Assembly: GCF_015666175.1 (NCBI RefSeq)
Contig: NZ_JADPIE010000001.1
Span: 315,741 to 379,740 of the forward strand
Direction of reading: 5' to 3'
Source: Halonatronomonas betaini
GTDB lineage: Bacteria; Bacillota; Halanaerobiia; Halanaerobiales; Halarsenatibacteraceae
Length of the DNA: 64,000 nt
In this document: positions 33,946 through 43,491 of the stretch, one piece after another
How the letters are laid out: each line of letters opens with the position of its first letter
Numbering within the stretch: position 1 is the first letter of the stretch
Program-made: the position numbers and the translations under genes
Notes under the pieces: generated by a model
Databases searched by the model: none
Told to the model about the DNA's origin: nothing
Seen by the model: only the letters and a program-made list of their open reading frames with translations

Positions 33946-35335
33946 TATAGGCAGCACCTTTACCAAAGTTGCCCAGTTTGATCTGGACTCACTGGAACTG
34001 GTTGCCAGGAGTCAGGCCTATACCACTGTAGAGACTGGAATCAAGCAGGGTTTACTAAAAGCCCTGGAAGATATTCCAGATTGGGAATCAGCTGATTATA
34101 AGCTGGCCAGCAGCAGTGCAGCCGGCGGTTTAAAAATAGTAGCCAGTGGCCTGGTGCCAGAATTAACGGCTGAAGCTGCCAGGCAGGCAGCTCTAGGGGC
34201 TGGCAGCAGGGTTATCGGCAGTTATTCCTATGAATTAACCTCTAGGGATATAGATGATATTCAAGCTGATAACCCAGATATTATTCTGCTGGCAGGTGGC
34301 ACAGATGGAGGCAATCAGGAGATCATTCTCCATAATGCCCGAAAACTTGCAGAATCAGATCTTAATCAACCGATAGTTATAGCTGGAAATAGGTCTGCAG
34401 TTGATCAGGTTGAGTCAATCTTAAGCTCAAGTGGCAAAGAGACTTATATTACAGAAAATGTAATGCCAGAACTTGAGAAATTAAATATAGAGCCGGCCCG
34501 TCAGAAGATTCGGGAGATATTTTTAGATAGAATAGTTGCAGCCCGTGGTTTTGATCAGGTCAAGGAGTTTATTAATGGGGTGATTATGCCAACACCATCA
34601 GCAGTTCTGCAGGCAGCAGATTACCTTTCAAAAGGGGCTGGAGATGTTGAAGGATATGGCGAATTAATAGTTGTTGATATCGGAGGGGCCACCACTGATG
34701 TCCATTCAGCAGCAGCTGGCCATCCCAGGCAGTCAGGGATTAGCCAGCGGGGACTTGAAGAACCATATTTAAAGAGAACTGTTGAAGGCGATTTAGGAAT
34801 GAGATATAGTGCAGAGGCACTCTTTAATCTCAAACCAGAACATCGCTGGCAGCAATTATTTAAAAATGAATATAATGATGATTTAGAGATAGATAATTTC
34901 AAAGATCATATAAATAGGGTAAGCTGTCAGCCTGACTATCTGCCAGAGACAGAAAATGATATCAGGTGTGATAATATTTTAGGCCGGGAGGCCATCAGGA
35001 CAGCTGTTACAAGGCATGCAGGTAATTTAAAAACTATTTATACACCGAGAGGCGAAGTTTTTGTCCAGGAAGGCAAAGATTTAACAGGCATTAAGACAGT
35101 GATTGGTACAGGTGGGGTTATCGTCCATAACCAGGCACCTGAGGAAATATTAACAGGACTGCTCCAGGGGAATCAATCTGATCCAGAAACACTCAACCCG
35201 GAGAGGCCTGAATTTTATTTAGATAGTAATTATTTGCTGGCAGCTTTAGGGCTTTTGGCAGAGGTTGAACCAGAAAAGGCAGTTAAATTAATGAAAAAAT
35301 ACCTACGGAAATTAAAACAGGGGGATCCAGTATAA
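33923..35335 (+). CDS. glmL: Glutamate mutase reactivase-like ATPase MutL
   Basis: Actin/Hsp70-fold ATPase of 470 residues, found between the two mutase subunits in clostridial operons and thought to reactivate or chaperone the B12 enzyme. It has the phosphate-1 loop [17 protein letters not shown] at the N-terminus, the second motif [13 protein letters not shown] (about 252-264), and the adenosine motif region [12 protein letters not shown]. The ATG lies inside the glmS 3' end with GGAGGG upstream; the next gene begins 1 base after its stop codon. Confidence 0.93.
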   Translation: MQQALLIDIGSTFTKVAQFDLDSLELVARSQAYTTVETGIKQGLLKALEDIPDWESADYKLASSSAAGGLKIVASGLVPELTAEAARQAALGAGSRVIGSYSYELTSRDIDDIQADNPDIILLAGGTDGGNQEIILHNARKLAESDLNQPIVIAGNRSAVDQVESILSSSGKETYITENVMPELEKLNIEPARQKIREIFLDRIVAARGFDQVKEFINGVIMPTPSAVLQAADYLSKGAGDVEGYGELIVVDIGGATTDVHSAAAGHPRQSGISQRGLEEPYLKRTVEGDLGMRYSAEALFNLKPEHRWQQLFKNEYNDDLEIDNFKDHINRVSCQPDYLPETENDIRCDNILGREAIRTAVTRHAGNLKTIYTPRGEVFVQEGKDLTGIKTVIGTGGVIVHNQAPEEILTGLLQGNQSDPETLNPERPEFYLDSNYLLAALGLLAEVEPEKAVKLMKKYLRKLKQGDPV

Positions 35336-35336
35336 A

Positions 35337-36794
35337 ATGAGTAATTTAAAGAATAAGAAAATTCCAGAGGAAGAATTTTTCAAAGAACGGGAAGAAGTTT
35401 TAAAAGCCTGGCCAACAGGTGAAGATGTTGATTTAGATGAGGCTATCCAGTATCAGAAAGATTTACCAGAACATAAAAAGATGTCAGCGAGATTAATGCA
35501 AGCTGAAGAGGAAGGCGAGACTTTAATTCAGCCAAGGGCAGGAGTTGCTCTTCCAGATGAATTAGTCGAACTTTTAAGCTATCTTGATGAAGAAGGGGAA
35601 GCAGATCTGCTCCCGGTCACAATCGATAGTTATACCAGACAGAATCAGTATAAAGAAGCAGAACAGGGGATTGAGGAGAGTCAGGAAATGGGCAGGTCAA
35701 TGCTCAACGGTTTTCCTGCTGTAAATCATGGCCTGGAGACCTGTAGAAAAGTTATAGAATCATTAAACCTGCCTGTTCAGGTTCGCCATGGGACACCAGA
35801 TGCCAGACTTCTTGCTGAAATTACAATGGCAGGAGGTTTCAGCGATTATGAAGGTGGCGGAATTTCATATAATATTCCCTATGCTAAAAAAGTATCTTTA
35901 GAAGATACAATTAGAGACTGGCAATATGTCGACAGACTGATCGGTTATTATCAGGAACAGGGTGTTGATATTAATCGTGAACCCTTTGGGCCTTTAACAG
36001 GGACCCTGGTACCCCCTGCAGTATCTCATGTTGTTGCAATCCTTGAAGCCCTGCTGGCGGCAGAACAGGGTGTAAAATATTTAACTCTCGGGTATGGCCA
36101 GAATGGTAACTTAGTTCAGGATGTTGCAGCCATCCAGACTTTAAGAGAATTAGCAGATTCCTATTTAACTGACGAAGGTTATGATGATATTAAATTAACA
36201 ACAGTTTTCCATCAGTGGATGGGTGGTTTTCCTCAGGATGAATCTAAGGCCTATGCCGTGATCAGCTGGGGAGCAACCGCAGCAGCTCTCAGTGGGGCGA
36301 CAAAAGTTATTGTTAAGACTCCCCATGAAGCAATGGGTATTCCAACAAAAGAGGCCAATGCCTCAGGTCTTAAAGCAACCAAACAGATTGTAAATATGCT
36401 TAAAGACCAATCATTAGAGCAGACAGCCAAGCTTGATCGTGAAAAAGATATGATTAAAAAAGAAGTTAGAGCAATTCTGGATAAAGTTAAAGAACTTGGC
36501 GAAGGTGACTGGGCTAAAGGGACAGTTAGGGCCTTTGAAGCCGGAGTTATTGATATACCATTTGCTCCAAGTAAATTTAATAAAGGGAAAATACTGCCGG
36601 CCAGAGATAATATAGGTGCTGTCAGATATCTAAACACAGGTAATCTTCCGCTTCCAGATGATGTTAAGGCTTTCCATGAGGAGCGTCTTGCTGAAAGAGG
36701 CGAATTTGAAGATAGAGAAGCAACCTTCCAGATGGTTATCGATGATATTTATGCCATCGGTAAAGGTATGCTTATTGGAAGACCGAGAGAGTAG
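35337..36794 (+). CDS. glmE: Glutamate mutase, catalytic subunit E
   Basis: Large (epsilon) subunit of glutamate mutase, a TIM barrel that binds substrate and adenosylcobalamin (485 residues; the Clostridium enzyme is about 483). Family segments visible include [35 protein letters not shown], the glycine-rich FEGGGISYN-like [13 protein letters not shown] and [10 protein letters not shown]. It works with GlmS on glutamate to methylaspartate. AGGGGG site before the ATG. Confidence 0.96.
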   Translation: MSNLKNKKIPEEEFFKEREEVLKAWPTGEDVDLDEAIQYQKDLPEHKKMSARLMQAEEEGETLIQPRAGVALPDELVELLSYLDEEGEADLLPVTIDSYTRQNQYKEAEQGIEESQEMGRSMLNGFPAVNHGLETCRKVIESLNLPVQVRHGTPDARLLAEITMAGGFSDYEGGGISYNIPYAKKVSLEDTIRDWQYVDRLIGYYQEQGVDINREPFGPLTGTLVPPAVSHVVAILEALLAAEQGVKYLTLGYGQNGNLVQDVAAIQTLRELADSYLTDEGYDDIKLTTVFHQWMGGFPQDESKAYAVISWGATAAALSGATKVIVKTPHEAMGIPTKEANASGLKATKQIVNMLKDQSLEQTAKLDREKDMIKKEVRAILDKVKELGEGDWAKGTVRAFEAGVIDIPFAPSKFNKGKILPARDNIGAVRYLNTGNLPLPDDVKAFHEERLAERGEFEDREATFQMVIDDIYAIGKGMLIGRPRE

Positions 36795-36805
36795 GGGGGA
36801 TAATA

Positions 36806-38089
36806 ATGACAGAAATCATTGATATTATAGCGTCCCCGGCTCTGACAGGTTTTTATTTTGATGATCAAAAGGCTATTAAATGCGGTGCTAAGACCGATGG
36901 TTTAAACTATAAAGGTGATACTGCGACTCCAGGGTTTGAATCAGTCCGCCAGGCCGGCGAAGCCATTTCAGTTGAATTTATTCTTTCAGATGGCAGCCAG
37001 GGAGGCGGAGACTGTGCAGCTGTTCAGTATTCTGGCGCAGGTGGCAGAGATCCCCTCTTTTTAAGCAGAGAATTTATACCAGTAATTGAAGAAGAAGTTA
37101 AACCCTATCTTGTTGGGCAAAAAGTCGATAGTTTCAAAGAACTGGCTGAATTAATTGAAAATATTAAAATAAATGGCCAGCGGCTTCATACTGCCCTCCG
37201 CTATGGTTTAAGCCAGGCTGCTCTCTCAGCAGTTGCAGCTAGCAATCAGGAGAGCAGAACAGAGGTAGTGGCCAGAGAGTATGATCTGGATCTGAATCCA
37301 GAGCCTATTCCAATCTTCACCCAGACAGGTGATGACCGCTATTTGAATGCCGATAAAGCCATTATTAAAGGGGCCCAGGTTCTCCCCCATGGCCTGATTA
37401 ACAATGTAACAGATAAATTAGGTCAGCAGGGTGAAAAATTAATCGAATATATCAGCTGGTTGAGAGATCGGATCCAGGAATTTGGTGGTGATGATTATCG
37501 TCCTGCTCTCCATATAGATGTTTATGGCACAATCGGCGAAGCTTTTAGTACCATAGAAGAGATGGCAGAATATATCCTGAAAGCTGAAAAAGCAGCAGCC
37601 CCCTTTAAATTAAGGATAGAAGGCCCGATGGATGCCGGTAATAGATCAGATCAGATCAAAGAGCTCTCAGCATTAACTGCAAAACTTGAAGAGTTAGGCT
37701 CAACAGTTGAATTAGTAGCTGATGAATGGTGTAATACCTTTGAAGATATCAAGCTTTTTGCCGACAATAACGCCGGCCATATGATTCAGATTAAGACCCC
37801 GGATCTCGGTGGCATTAATAATACAATCGAAGCAGTTCTTTATTGTAAAGATAAGGGCCTGGGAGCATATCAGGGAGGAACCTGTAATGAAACAGATCGT
37901 TCAGCCCGAATCTGTACCGATATAGCCCTGGCAACCAGACCAGATCAGATCCTGGCTAAACCAGGAATGGGTCTCGATGAAGGTCTTATGATAGTCAATA
38001 ATCAGATGCAGCGGACATTAAGACTGCTGGAATGGAAAAAATCAAATCAGCAGACAAAGCAGATAAAAACTGAAGGAGTAGGTAGATAA
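36806..38089 (+). CDS. mal: Methylaspartate ammonia-lyase
   Basis: Enolase-superfamily enzyme (427 residues) that removes ammonia from 3-methylaspartate to give mesaconate. The catalytic lysine is visible as K330 in IQIKTPDLGGINN and the second base as H195 in VLPHGLINN, matching the Lys331/His194 pair of the Clostridium tetanomorphum enzyme. Metal ligands lie in LHIDVYGTIGEAF, RIEGPMDAG and ADEWCN. The stop codon overlaps the next start (TAATG). Confidence 0.96.
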   Translation: MTEIIDIIASPALTGFYFDDQKAIKCGAKTDGLNYKGDTATPGFESVRQAGEAISVEFILSDGSQGGGDCAAVQYSGAGGRDPLFLSREFIPVIEEEVKPYLVGQKVDSFKELAELIENIKINGQRLHTALRYGLSQAALSAVAASNQESRTEVVAREYDLDLNPEPIPIFTQTGDDRYLNADKAIIKGAQVLPHGLINNVTDKLGQQGEKLIEYISWLRDRIQEFGGDDYRPALHIDVYGTIGEAFSTIEEMAEYILKAEKAAAPFKLRIEGPMDAGNRSDQIKELSALTAKLEELGSTVELVADEWCNTFEDIKLFADNNAGHMIQIKTPDLGGINNTIEAVLYCKDKGLGAYQGGTCNETDRSARICTDIALATRPDQILAKPGMGLDEGLMIVNNQMQRTLRLLEWKKSNQQTKQIKTEGVGR

Positions 38090-39465
38090 TGAAAGCAGAA
38101 TTTAAGATACTGGCACCAACAGCCATTCTTGGCTATGGTTTCCCGATAAAATCATTTGAAGCTGGCATAAAAGAATCCCCTGATATTATAGCCGTTGATG
38201 GCGGATCAACCGATCCTGGGCCCTATTATTTAGGCTCAGGCAAATCTTTCACAGATAGAGAGGCAGTTAAAAGAGACCTTCGCCTGATTATCAGAGGTGG
38301 CCAGAAATTAGATATCCCTGTCCTGGTTGGAACCTCAGGAGGATCAGGAGCTGACTCCCATCTAAACTGGACAGAGGAAATAGTCAAAGAACTGGCCAGA
38401 GAAGAAAACTGGAATCTCAAAGTTTCATTAATCGGTTCTCAGTTCGATAAAGAATATCTTAAAACTAAACTGGCTGATGGCCAGATATCACCTCTGGCTC
38501 CAGCTGAAGAAATTAAGGCAGCAGATATAGATAATTCCACTAATATAGTTGGTCAGATGGGCATAGAGCCAATTATGGAAGCCCTGGATAATAGTCCAGA
38601 TGTAGTCCTATGTGGCCGGGCCTATGACCCAACAGTCTTTGCCGCCCCAGCAGTTAAAGCCGGCTTCAAACCAGGCCTGGCCTTTCATCTTGGCAAGATT
38701 CTGGAATGTGCCAGCATAGCAGCCGATCCAGGCAGCGGCAGTGATTGCATGCTAGGAACCCTAAAAGAAGATTCATTTATCTTAAAGCCACTCAATCAGG
38801 AGCGGCGCTGCACAGTAACCTCAGTTGCAGCCCATACCCTCTATGAAAAGGCAGATCCCTATCATCTTACCGGACCAGGTGGCGAGATCGATCTAACAGA
38901 TACTGAATTTACAGCAATTAGCGATAGAGAAGTTGAGGTTAAAGGGAGTAAGTTCATCCCGGCTGAAACTTATACAATCAAGTTAGAAGGTGCAGAGTTA
39001 GTTGGTTATCGGACAATCTCTTTAGCTGGAGTTAGAGATCCGATTATGATCTCCCAGTTAGATGATATTCTAGAGAGTATCAGAGCCATGGTCAGAGATA
39101 ATTTTGATGATCTCAGTGAAGATGATTATCAGCTTATATTTAAGAAATATGGCCAGAATGGCGTTATGGGTGAGCTAGAGCCTAACAGAAATCAGCCAGC
39201 CAATTATGAACTTGGTCTGGTTATTGAGGCCATCGCTAAAACCCAGGAAATGGCAGATACAATCTGTAGTTTTACCCGCTCAAGCCTGCTCCATTACGGC
39301 TACAAAGGCCGAAAGGCTACAGCAGGCAACTTAGCCTTTCCATATTCTCCTTCAGATTTTAGAGGTGGCGAAGTTTACAGTTTTAGCCTCCATCATCTAC
39401 TGGAAGTAGATGATCCAATCAAGCCATTCAAATCTGAAATCAGAGAATTTAAGGGAGGTAATTAA
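38089..39465 (+). CDS. AtuA-family protein (DUF1446)
   Basis: A 458-residue soluble protein of the acyclic-terpene-utilisation AtuA family: N-terminal GYGFPIKSFEAG, AVDGGSTDPGPYYLG, LVGTSGGSGAD, and LCGRAYDPTVFAAPA in the middle. It has no known reaction. The start codon overlaps the mal stop codon, so translation is coupled and a role close to methylaspartate/mesaconate metabolism is implied by position. The next gene, DUF4387, is a usual partner of this family. A hydratase or lyase step on mesaconate is my hypothesis only. Confidence 0.85.
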   Translation: MKAEFKILAPTAILGYGFPIKSFEAGIKESPDIIAVDGGSTDPGPYYLGSGKSFTDREAVKRDLRLIIRGGQKLDIPVLVGTSGGSGADSHLNWTEEIVKELAREENWNLKVSLIGSQFDKEYLKTKLADGQISPLAPAEEIKAADIDNSTNIVGQMGIEPIMEALDNSPDVVLCGRAYDPTVFAAPAVKAGFKPGLAFHLGKILECASIAADPGSGSDCMLGTLKEDSFILKPLNQERRCTVTSVAAHTLYEKADPYHLTGPGGEIDLTDTEFTAISDREVEVKGSKFIPAETYTIKLEGAELVGYRTISLAGVRDPIMISQLDDILESIRAMVRDNFDDLSEDDYQLIFKKYGQNGVMGELEPNRNQPANYELGLVIEAIAKTQEMADTICSFTRSSLLHYGYKGRKATAGNLAFPYSPSDFRGGEVYSFSLHHLLEVDDPIKPFKSEIREFKGGN

Positions 39466-39466
39466 G

Positions 39467-39778
39467 ATGGCCCAGAAATTAATAGATCTAGCAGATGTTG
39501 TTAGAAGTAAGAATGCCGGTCCTTTTGAACTTACAATTGATATCATCTTTGATAATTTAGAAGATTACAATCTGGTCAAGGAGAAAGCTGTTATCACCAG
39601 AGAAAAAATAGCGGATCTTTATCAGGTTCCTCTAGCAGATGTCAAAGATGTTATCTATTTTGAACCGGCCAGAGCAATCAAAGTAACCCTTAAACGGCCT
39701 ATTCCTGCCGGTTCTCCAGGAGAGAGAGATGTATATGGCGCCCAGCAGCATGCTCCTCTTCTCGACTTAGAATTATAA
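39467..39778 (+). CDS. DUF4387-family protein
   Basis: A compact 103-residue protein: MAQKLIDLADVVRSKNAGPF, then ELTIDIIFDNLEDYN and the C-terminal ARAIKVTLKRPIPAGSPGERD signature. It is the regular small partner of AtuA-family proteins and may be its second subunit. The ATG at 39467 has AAGGGAGG upstream; a longer frame from 39410 overlaps the AtuA gene and is not needed. Function unknown. Confidence 0.88.
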   Translation: MAQKLIDLADVVRSKNAGPFELTIDIIFDNLEDYNLVKEKAVITREKIADLYQVPLADVKDVIYFEPARAIKVTLKRPIPAGSPGERDVYGAQQHAPLLDLEL

Positions 39779-39780
39779 TT

Positions 39781-39804
39781 CTTATCAAAATGTGATATGA
39801 TAAG
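39781..39804 (+). other. Small hairpin before the P-loop gene
   Basis: CTTATCA (39781-39787) pairs with TGATAAG (39798-39804). The hairpin ends directly before the AGGAGGAG ribosome site (about 39805-39812) of the next gene and could tune its translation. Confidence 0.4.
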
Positions 39805-39823
39805 AGGAGGAGTTGATCTATAA

Positions 39824-40720
39824 ATGATAGATAGTTTTGCCCATTCAGTTTATTATGCACCAAGAGGAAAGGACAGAATCCTCTTTTTAGGAAACAATAT
39901 ATCTCAGATGCATCTCCACGCCAACGATCGCTTAATTGGCCTGATTGGAGATGCTGGCGCTGGAAAATCACTCCTGATTAAAGGAATGTTTCCAGGTTTA
40001 ACCCTGACCAATGATGATGAAGGCATCAATGCCAGACCTTTACCGGTTTTAGATGATTATGAAGAAGATCATTTTCAATCCCATACTTACCATGTTGATA
40101 TCAGGTTTGAAACAGCCTTTACCCAGCCCTGGCAGCTGGCAGAGGCGATAGAGAAGGCAGTTATGAAAGGTCGTCGGGTTATTATCGAACATTTTAATTT
40201 GATTGAGCCCCACCTTTCAATCGACCCTGAAGTCTTAGTTGGTATTGGCGAGGAAGTCCTTGTTACCAGGCCAGGGGTCTTTGGCCCGACAGCAGAAGAA
40301 GTCAGTAAAATCGTCTTCAAATCGATTAAATATCGGCGGATGGCTCATACTGCTGAAGATCTAACAGCCCTGGTCATTGAAAATAGAGGCTATATGCGGC
40401 CGCCACTTCACAGCGATGTTAAAAGTGGTTTTGTCCTCCAGTTCGATCAACAGCCTGATTTTTCTATTGAAGATATTGAGGCTGAAGTTAAAGAGATGAT
40501 CTCTGAAAACTATAAAGTTAATTATCTCGATGACGAACATATTAAGATCGGCGATTATAAGTATGTCTGTACCGGTCCTAGAATTCACATGAATCGGACA
40601 GGTGATATTGAAGGATTCCAGCTAATTTCTGATTTTAAAGTCGACCCCAGGACAGGCTTCTTTTTAATGGCAGGACTTGTCGGCAATGAACGGAGCCAGT
40701 TCCAGTTAAGTAGAATATAA
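39824..40720 (+). CDS. P-loop NTPase of unknown function at the operon end
   Basis: A 298-residue soluble protein with a Walker A motif GDAGAGKS (about 42-49) in the context LIGLIGDAGAGKSLLIKGMFPG, VIIEHFNLIEPHL in the position of a Walker B-like strand, and a conserved-looking C-terminal segment GPRIHMNRTGDIEGFQLIS. I recall similar proteins being labelled with an alanyl-tRNA-synthetase additional domain, but no synthetase core is present. Its position after AtuA/DUF4387, with AGGAGGAG before the ATG, suggests it belongs to the glutamate mutase operon. The substrate is unknown. Confidence 0.8.
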   Translation: MIDSFAHSVYYAPRGKDRILFLGNNISQMHLHANDRLIGLIGDAGAGKSLLIKGMFPGLTLTNDDEGINARPLPVLDDYEEDHFQSHTYHVDIRFETAFTQPWQLAEAIEKAVMKGRRVIIEHFNLIEPHLSIDPEVLVGIGEEVLVTRPGVFGPTAEEVSKIVFKSIKYRRMAHTAEDLTALVIENRGYMRPPLHSDVKSGFVLQFDQQPDFSIEDIEAEVKEMISENYKVNYLDDEHIKIGDYKYVCTGPRIHMNRTGDIEGFQLISDFKVDPRTGFFLMAGLVGNERSQFQLSRI

Positions 40721-40772
40721 TATCTAAAATTAGTTTTAATAAATGTTGCAGCAACTAGAAAGGTGATAAATT

Positions 40773-41495
40773 ATGTCCTATCAGAGAATTAATCGACAGC
40801 ATAACCAGCTCAGACCGGTAGAAATAGAAAGAAATTATACCAAATATGCCGAAGGTTCAGTCCTGATCTCAACTGGCGATACAAAGGTAATCTGTACAGC
40901 CTCAGTTGAAGATAGCGTTCCCTATTTTTTAAGGGGCCAGAATCAGGGCTGGCTAACAGCAGAATATTCAATGCTGCCAAGAGCAACCCAGAGCCGTTCA
41001 ATTAGAGCAGCTGCTAAGGGTAAAATCGGCGGCAGAACTAAAGAGATTCAAAGACTCATCGGTCGCTCTTTAAGGGCAGTAGTCGATCTCGATAAATTAG
41101 GAGAAAGAACTATCTGGGTAGATTGTGATGTTATTCAGGCAGATGGCGGTACCAGAACAGCTTCAATCACAGGGGCATTCGTTGCTCTCATGGATAGTAT
41201 TAACTATCTCCTGGAGACAGAAGAAATAAAAGAATCCCCAGTTGAAGAATTTATTGCTGCTACCAGCATTGGTATAGTTAATGATAAGGCCCTCCTGGAT
41301 CTTAAATATCAGGAAGATAGCCAGGCCCAGGTTGATCTCAATCTGGTCATGACTGAATCAGGCCGGATCATCGAAGTCCAGGGCACAGCAGAAGAAACGC
41401 CATATACCAGAAAGCAGCTTAATAGAATGCTTGATCTTGGCGAAAGAGGTATAGCAGAACTTATTAAAATCCAGAAAGAAGCCCTGGGAGACTAA
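40773..41495 (+). CDS. rph: Ribonuclease PH
   Basis: Phosphate-dependent 3' exoribonuclease that trims tRNA 3' ends (240 residues, one PDX domain). Family motifs are [18 protein letters not shown], the phosphate-binding [19 protein letters not shown] and [18 protein letters not shown]. Length is typical. Ribosome site AGAAAGGTGAT. It forms the common rph-rdgB pair with the gene 11 bases downstream. Confidence 0.96.
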   Translation: MSYQRINRQHNQLRPVEIERNYTKYAEGSVLISTGDTKVICTASVEDSVPYFLRGQNQGWLTAEYSMLPRATQSRSIRAAAKGKIGGRTKEIQRLIGRSLRAVVDLDKLGERTIWVDCDVIQADGGTRTASITGAFVALMDSINYLLETEEIKESPVEEFIAATSIGIVNDKALLDLKYQEDSQAQVDLNLVMTESGRIIEVQGTAEETPYTRKQLNRMLDLGERGIAELIKIQKEALGD

Positions 41496-41506
41496 AAGGA
41501 GTTTTG

Positions 41507-42106
41507 ATGATGAAAAAACTATTGATTTCAACAGGTAATCAGGATAAAATCATAGAAATAAGGGATAAGTATCAGGATTTAGATTATGAGATAATTTCCC
41601 CGAATAAGTTAGGACTTAATTTAGATGTTGAGGAGACAGGTTCTACTCTTGAGGAGAATGCATTACTTAAAGCAAGGGCAGGAGCTGAGGTTAGTAATCT
41701 TCTCACACTTGCAGATGACACTGGCCTGGAGGTAGATGCCTTAGATGGCAGGCCAGGGATTTATTCAGCTCGTTTTGCCGGTGCTGAAGCCACATATGAA
41801 GATAACAACCAAAAACTGCTTAAATTACTTAAGAATTATTCCGAAGAAGAGAGAACAGCATGCTTTGTTACTGTAGTGGCAGTAGTTGATCCTGTTAGCG
41901 GCAGAGAGGAGACAGTTAGAGGCATCTGTTGCGGCAGGATCATTTCAGAGTTCCGGGGAGATAATGGTTTTGGCTATGATCCAATTTTTTATCTTCCTGA
42001 AAAAGGTAAAACTTTTGCTGAATTATCAACAGAAGAGAAGAACCGAATATCACACAGAGCCAATGCTTTAAAGAAGATGAAAAAAATCCTGGATAATTGG
42101 AATTAA
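41507..42106 (+). CDS. rdgB: XTP/dITP diphosphatase (HAM1/RdgB)
   Basis: House-cleaning nucleotide pyrophosphatase (about 199 residues) that hydrolyses non-canonical purine triphosphates such as dITP and XTP. N-terminal LISTGNQDKIIEI is the substrate-binding loop, the acidic ENALLKARA and DDTGLEVDALDGRPGIYSAR blocks bind metal, and GFGYDPIFYLPE plus SHRANALKKM complete the signature. Two adjacent ATGs (41507 and 41510) follow AGGAG; either may be used. Confidence 0.95.
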   Translation: MMKKLLISTGNQDKIIEIRDKYQDLDYEIISPNKLGLNLDVEETGSTLEENALLKARAGAEVSNLLTLADDTGLEVDALDGRPGIYSARFAGAEATYEDNNQKLLKLLKNYSEEERTACFVTVVAVVDPVSGREETVRGICCGRIISEFRGDNGFGYDPIFYLPEKGKTFAELSTEEKNRISHRANALKKMKKILDNWN

Positions 42107-42109
42107 TCC

Positions 42110-42138
42110 TTGACAAACTCTGTTCTATATTATAATAT
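42110..42138 (+). promoter_or_regulatory. Promoter of the tRNA-Arg/tRNA-His unit
   Basis: Perfect TTGACA (42110-42115). The -10 is TATAAT at 42131-42136 (15-bp spacing) or TAATAT at 42133-42138 (17-bp spacing). Confidence 0.75.
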
Positions 42139-42184
42139 ATACAGTGCAGGGTAACGGGAATTACTCGATTGCCCTGAATTTTTT

Positions 42185-42262
<78 letters not shown>

Positions 42263-42309
42263 TTTACTTTTACCAGTAAATATATAGTTATAAAGTTTGT
42301 AGTTTTCAT

Positions 42310-42387
42310 GGTGGGCGTAGCTCAGTCGGCTAGAGCGCGGGATTGTGGCTCCCGAGGCCGTGGGTTCGAGACCCATCGTCCACCCCA
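42310..42387 (+). tRNA. trnH: tRNA-His (anticodon GTG)
   Basis: GTGGGCG pairs with CGTCCAC. The anticodon loop TTGTGGC gives GTG. An extra 5' G at 42310 faces discriminator C, the histidine identity feature. CCA is encoded. Confidence 0.96.
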
Positions 42388-42415
42388 TTTTTTAATCAAA
42401 ATTTATAAGAAATTT

Positions 42416-42448
42416 AGTCTTTCGAGGTAACTCGGAGGGCTTTTTTTT
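42416..42448 (+). terminator. Terminator of the tRNA unit
   Basis: An 11-bp stem with G-U pairs (42416-42426 with 42431-42441), a GTAA loop and eight T residues. Confidence 0.88.
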
Positions 42449-42724
42449 ATGTTTGTGTCCCATAAATGTCCCGATTCATAGCCGATAATATTTATGTAAA
42501 TTTATCAAGTAGATAAGTAATATATATATAGTCTGAAAGTTACCCAACAGTTACCACCTCCGTTGATTTCAAGCCATAGCATTAAAATTAATATTAATGT
42601 ACTTAAGATACAACTTTTATAGCTAAATTACAAGACTTTTATTTTGCAAAAATATATTTGCAGTTATAGGATTTAAAATGTTAAAATCATATAGTAAGAA
42701 ATGTAATTAAGGTGGTGTAAATAA
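42449..42724. other. Non-coding stretch after tRNA-His
   Basis: About 276 A+T-rich bases with no open frame that has a usable start and ribosome site on either strand. Near the left end is a short repeated GTCCC (GTGTCCCATAAATGTCCC), which could be a scar of past integration at the tRNA gene, but no direct tRNA 3'-end repeat is seen. Otherwise nothing identifiable. Confidence 0.4.
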
Positions 42725-43318
42725 ATGATTTTTTCAACAAGGCAGGAAGCAAGGGAGCTAAGCCATATTTTTAATATCAATAGAGAGAACGATAATTATG
42801 TTATTGAAGTTAACCTCAATAATTATCAACATCTTTATAATGACTGGGATGCTTCTTCAATAAACCAGAAAGAACTAGCCCCGGAACTCTTTGATTTTAT
42901 CGAAAGGGCCAGCAATGAAATCCCCTTAAATAAAAATCATGAGCTCTGGTTTTATCTGCCAGAAAAAAATCAGGATGAGAGAAAAGAAGCCAAGAGTAAA
43001 AAAGCAATAAAAAATAATTTCAAGATGGAGCTCTATTTCATTAAAAAGAAGCTCAATCGGATATACAGAAAAGCAGTAACCTATATCATGATGGGCATTA
43101 TCTTTCTCCTGGCAGCCTATTTCCTGCCAGAATCAGCAGGCAATCAACTGCTTTATACATTATTCATGGAAGGCATCTTTATTGGAGGCTGGGTCTTCCT
43201 CTGGGAAGCCTTCTCACAATTCTTCTTTGCCAGCCATGAGATTCGCAAAAGAAGAAAATATTATCAGCGATTCCTCAATTCCAGAGTTCAGTTTAAATAC
43301 CAGGAGGTGGAAGACTAA
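42725..43318 (+). CDS. Two-helix membrane protein, unknown
   Basis: A 197-residue protein with a cytoplasmic-looking N-terminal half (acidic and lysine-rich) and two C-terminal transmembrane helices (about 118-134 and 140-162), followed by a basic tail (RKRRKYYQRFLNSR). No family recognised. Ribosome site AAGGTGGTG before the ATG. Its stop codon overlaps the next small frame (TAATT), implying coupling to a 49-residue membrane protein. Confidence 0.7.
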   Translation: MIFSTRQEARELSHIFNINRENDNYVIEVNLNNYQHLYNDWDASSINQKELAPELFDFIERASNEIPLNKNHELWFYLPEKNQDERKEAKSKKAIKNNFKMELYFIKKKLNRIYRKAVTYIMMGIIFLLAAYFLPESAGNQLLYTLFMEGIFIGGWVFLWEAFSQFFFASHEIRKRRKYYQRFLNSRVQFKYQEVED

Positions 43319-43467
43319 TTATAGGGCTACCAGAAATATTTATCATCCTGATTATCCTTTTTATGCTCTTTCTTCCATCTCTGGTAATTTTCGTTCATAC
43401 CAGGACAAAGAAAAAAGCTGAGGCCAAAAAGAAAAAAGAAGATAATAAAAATTCTAATTCACTATAA
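43318..43467 (+). CDS. Small membrane protein with apparent ATT start
   Basis: A 49-codon frame too short for usual gene tracks. It starts with ATT at 43318, overlapping the upstream TAA by one base, with GGAGGTGG 7-15 bases before. The product has one transmembrane helix (IFIILIILFMLFLPSLVIFV) and a strongly basic then acidic tail (RTKKKAEAKKKKED). No ATG, GTG or TTG is in frame before the helix, so either ATT initiates (a rare codon, known for infC) or translation is re-initiated by coupling. Confidence 0.5.
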   Translation: MIGLPEIFIILIILFMLFLPSLVIFVHTRTKKKAEAKKKKEDNKNSNSL

Positions 43468-43491
43468 TTAACCTATATAAGGAGGCCGTTT

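Noticed and set aside
33596-33966. Minus-strand frames opposite glmS
   Set aside because: His- and Ile-rich translations with no family similarity, opposite a clearly conserved enzyme; shadow frames.
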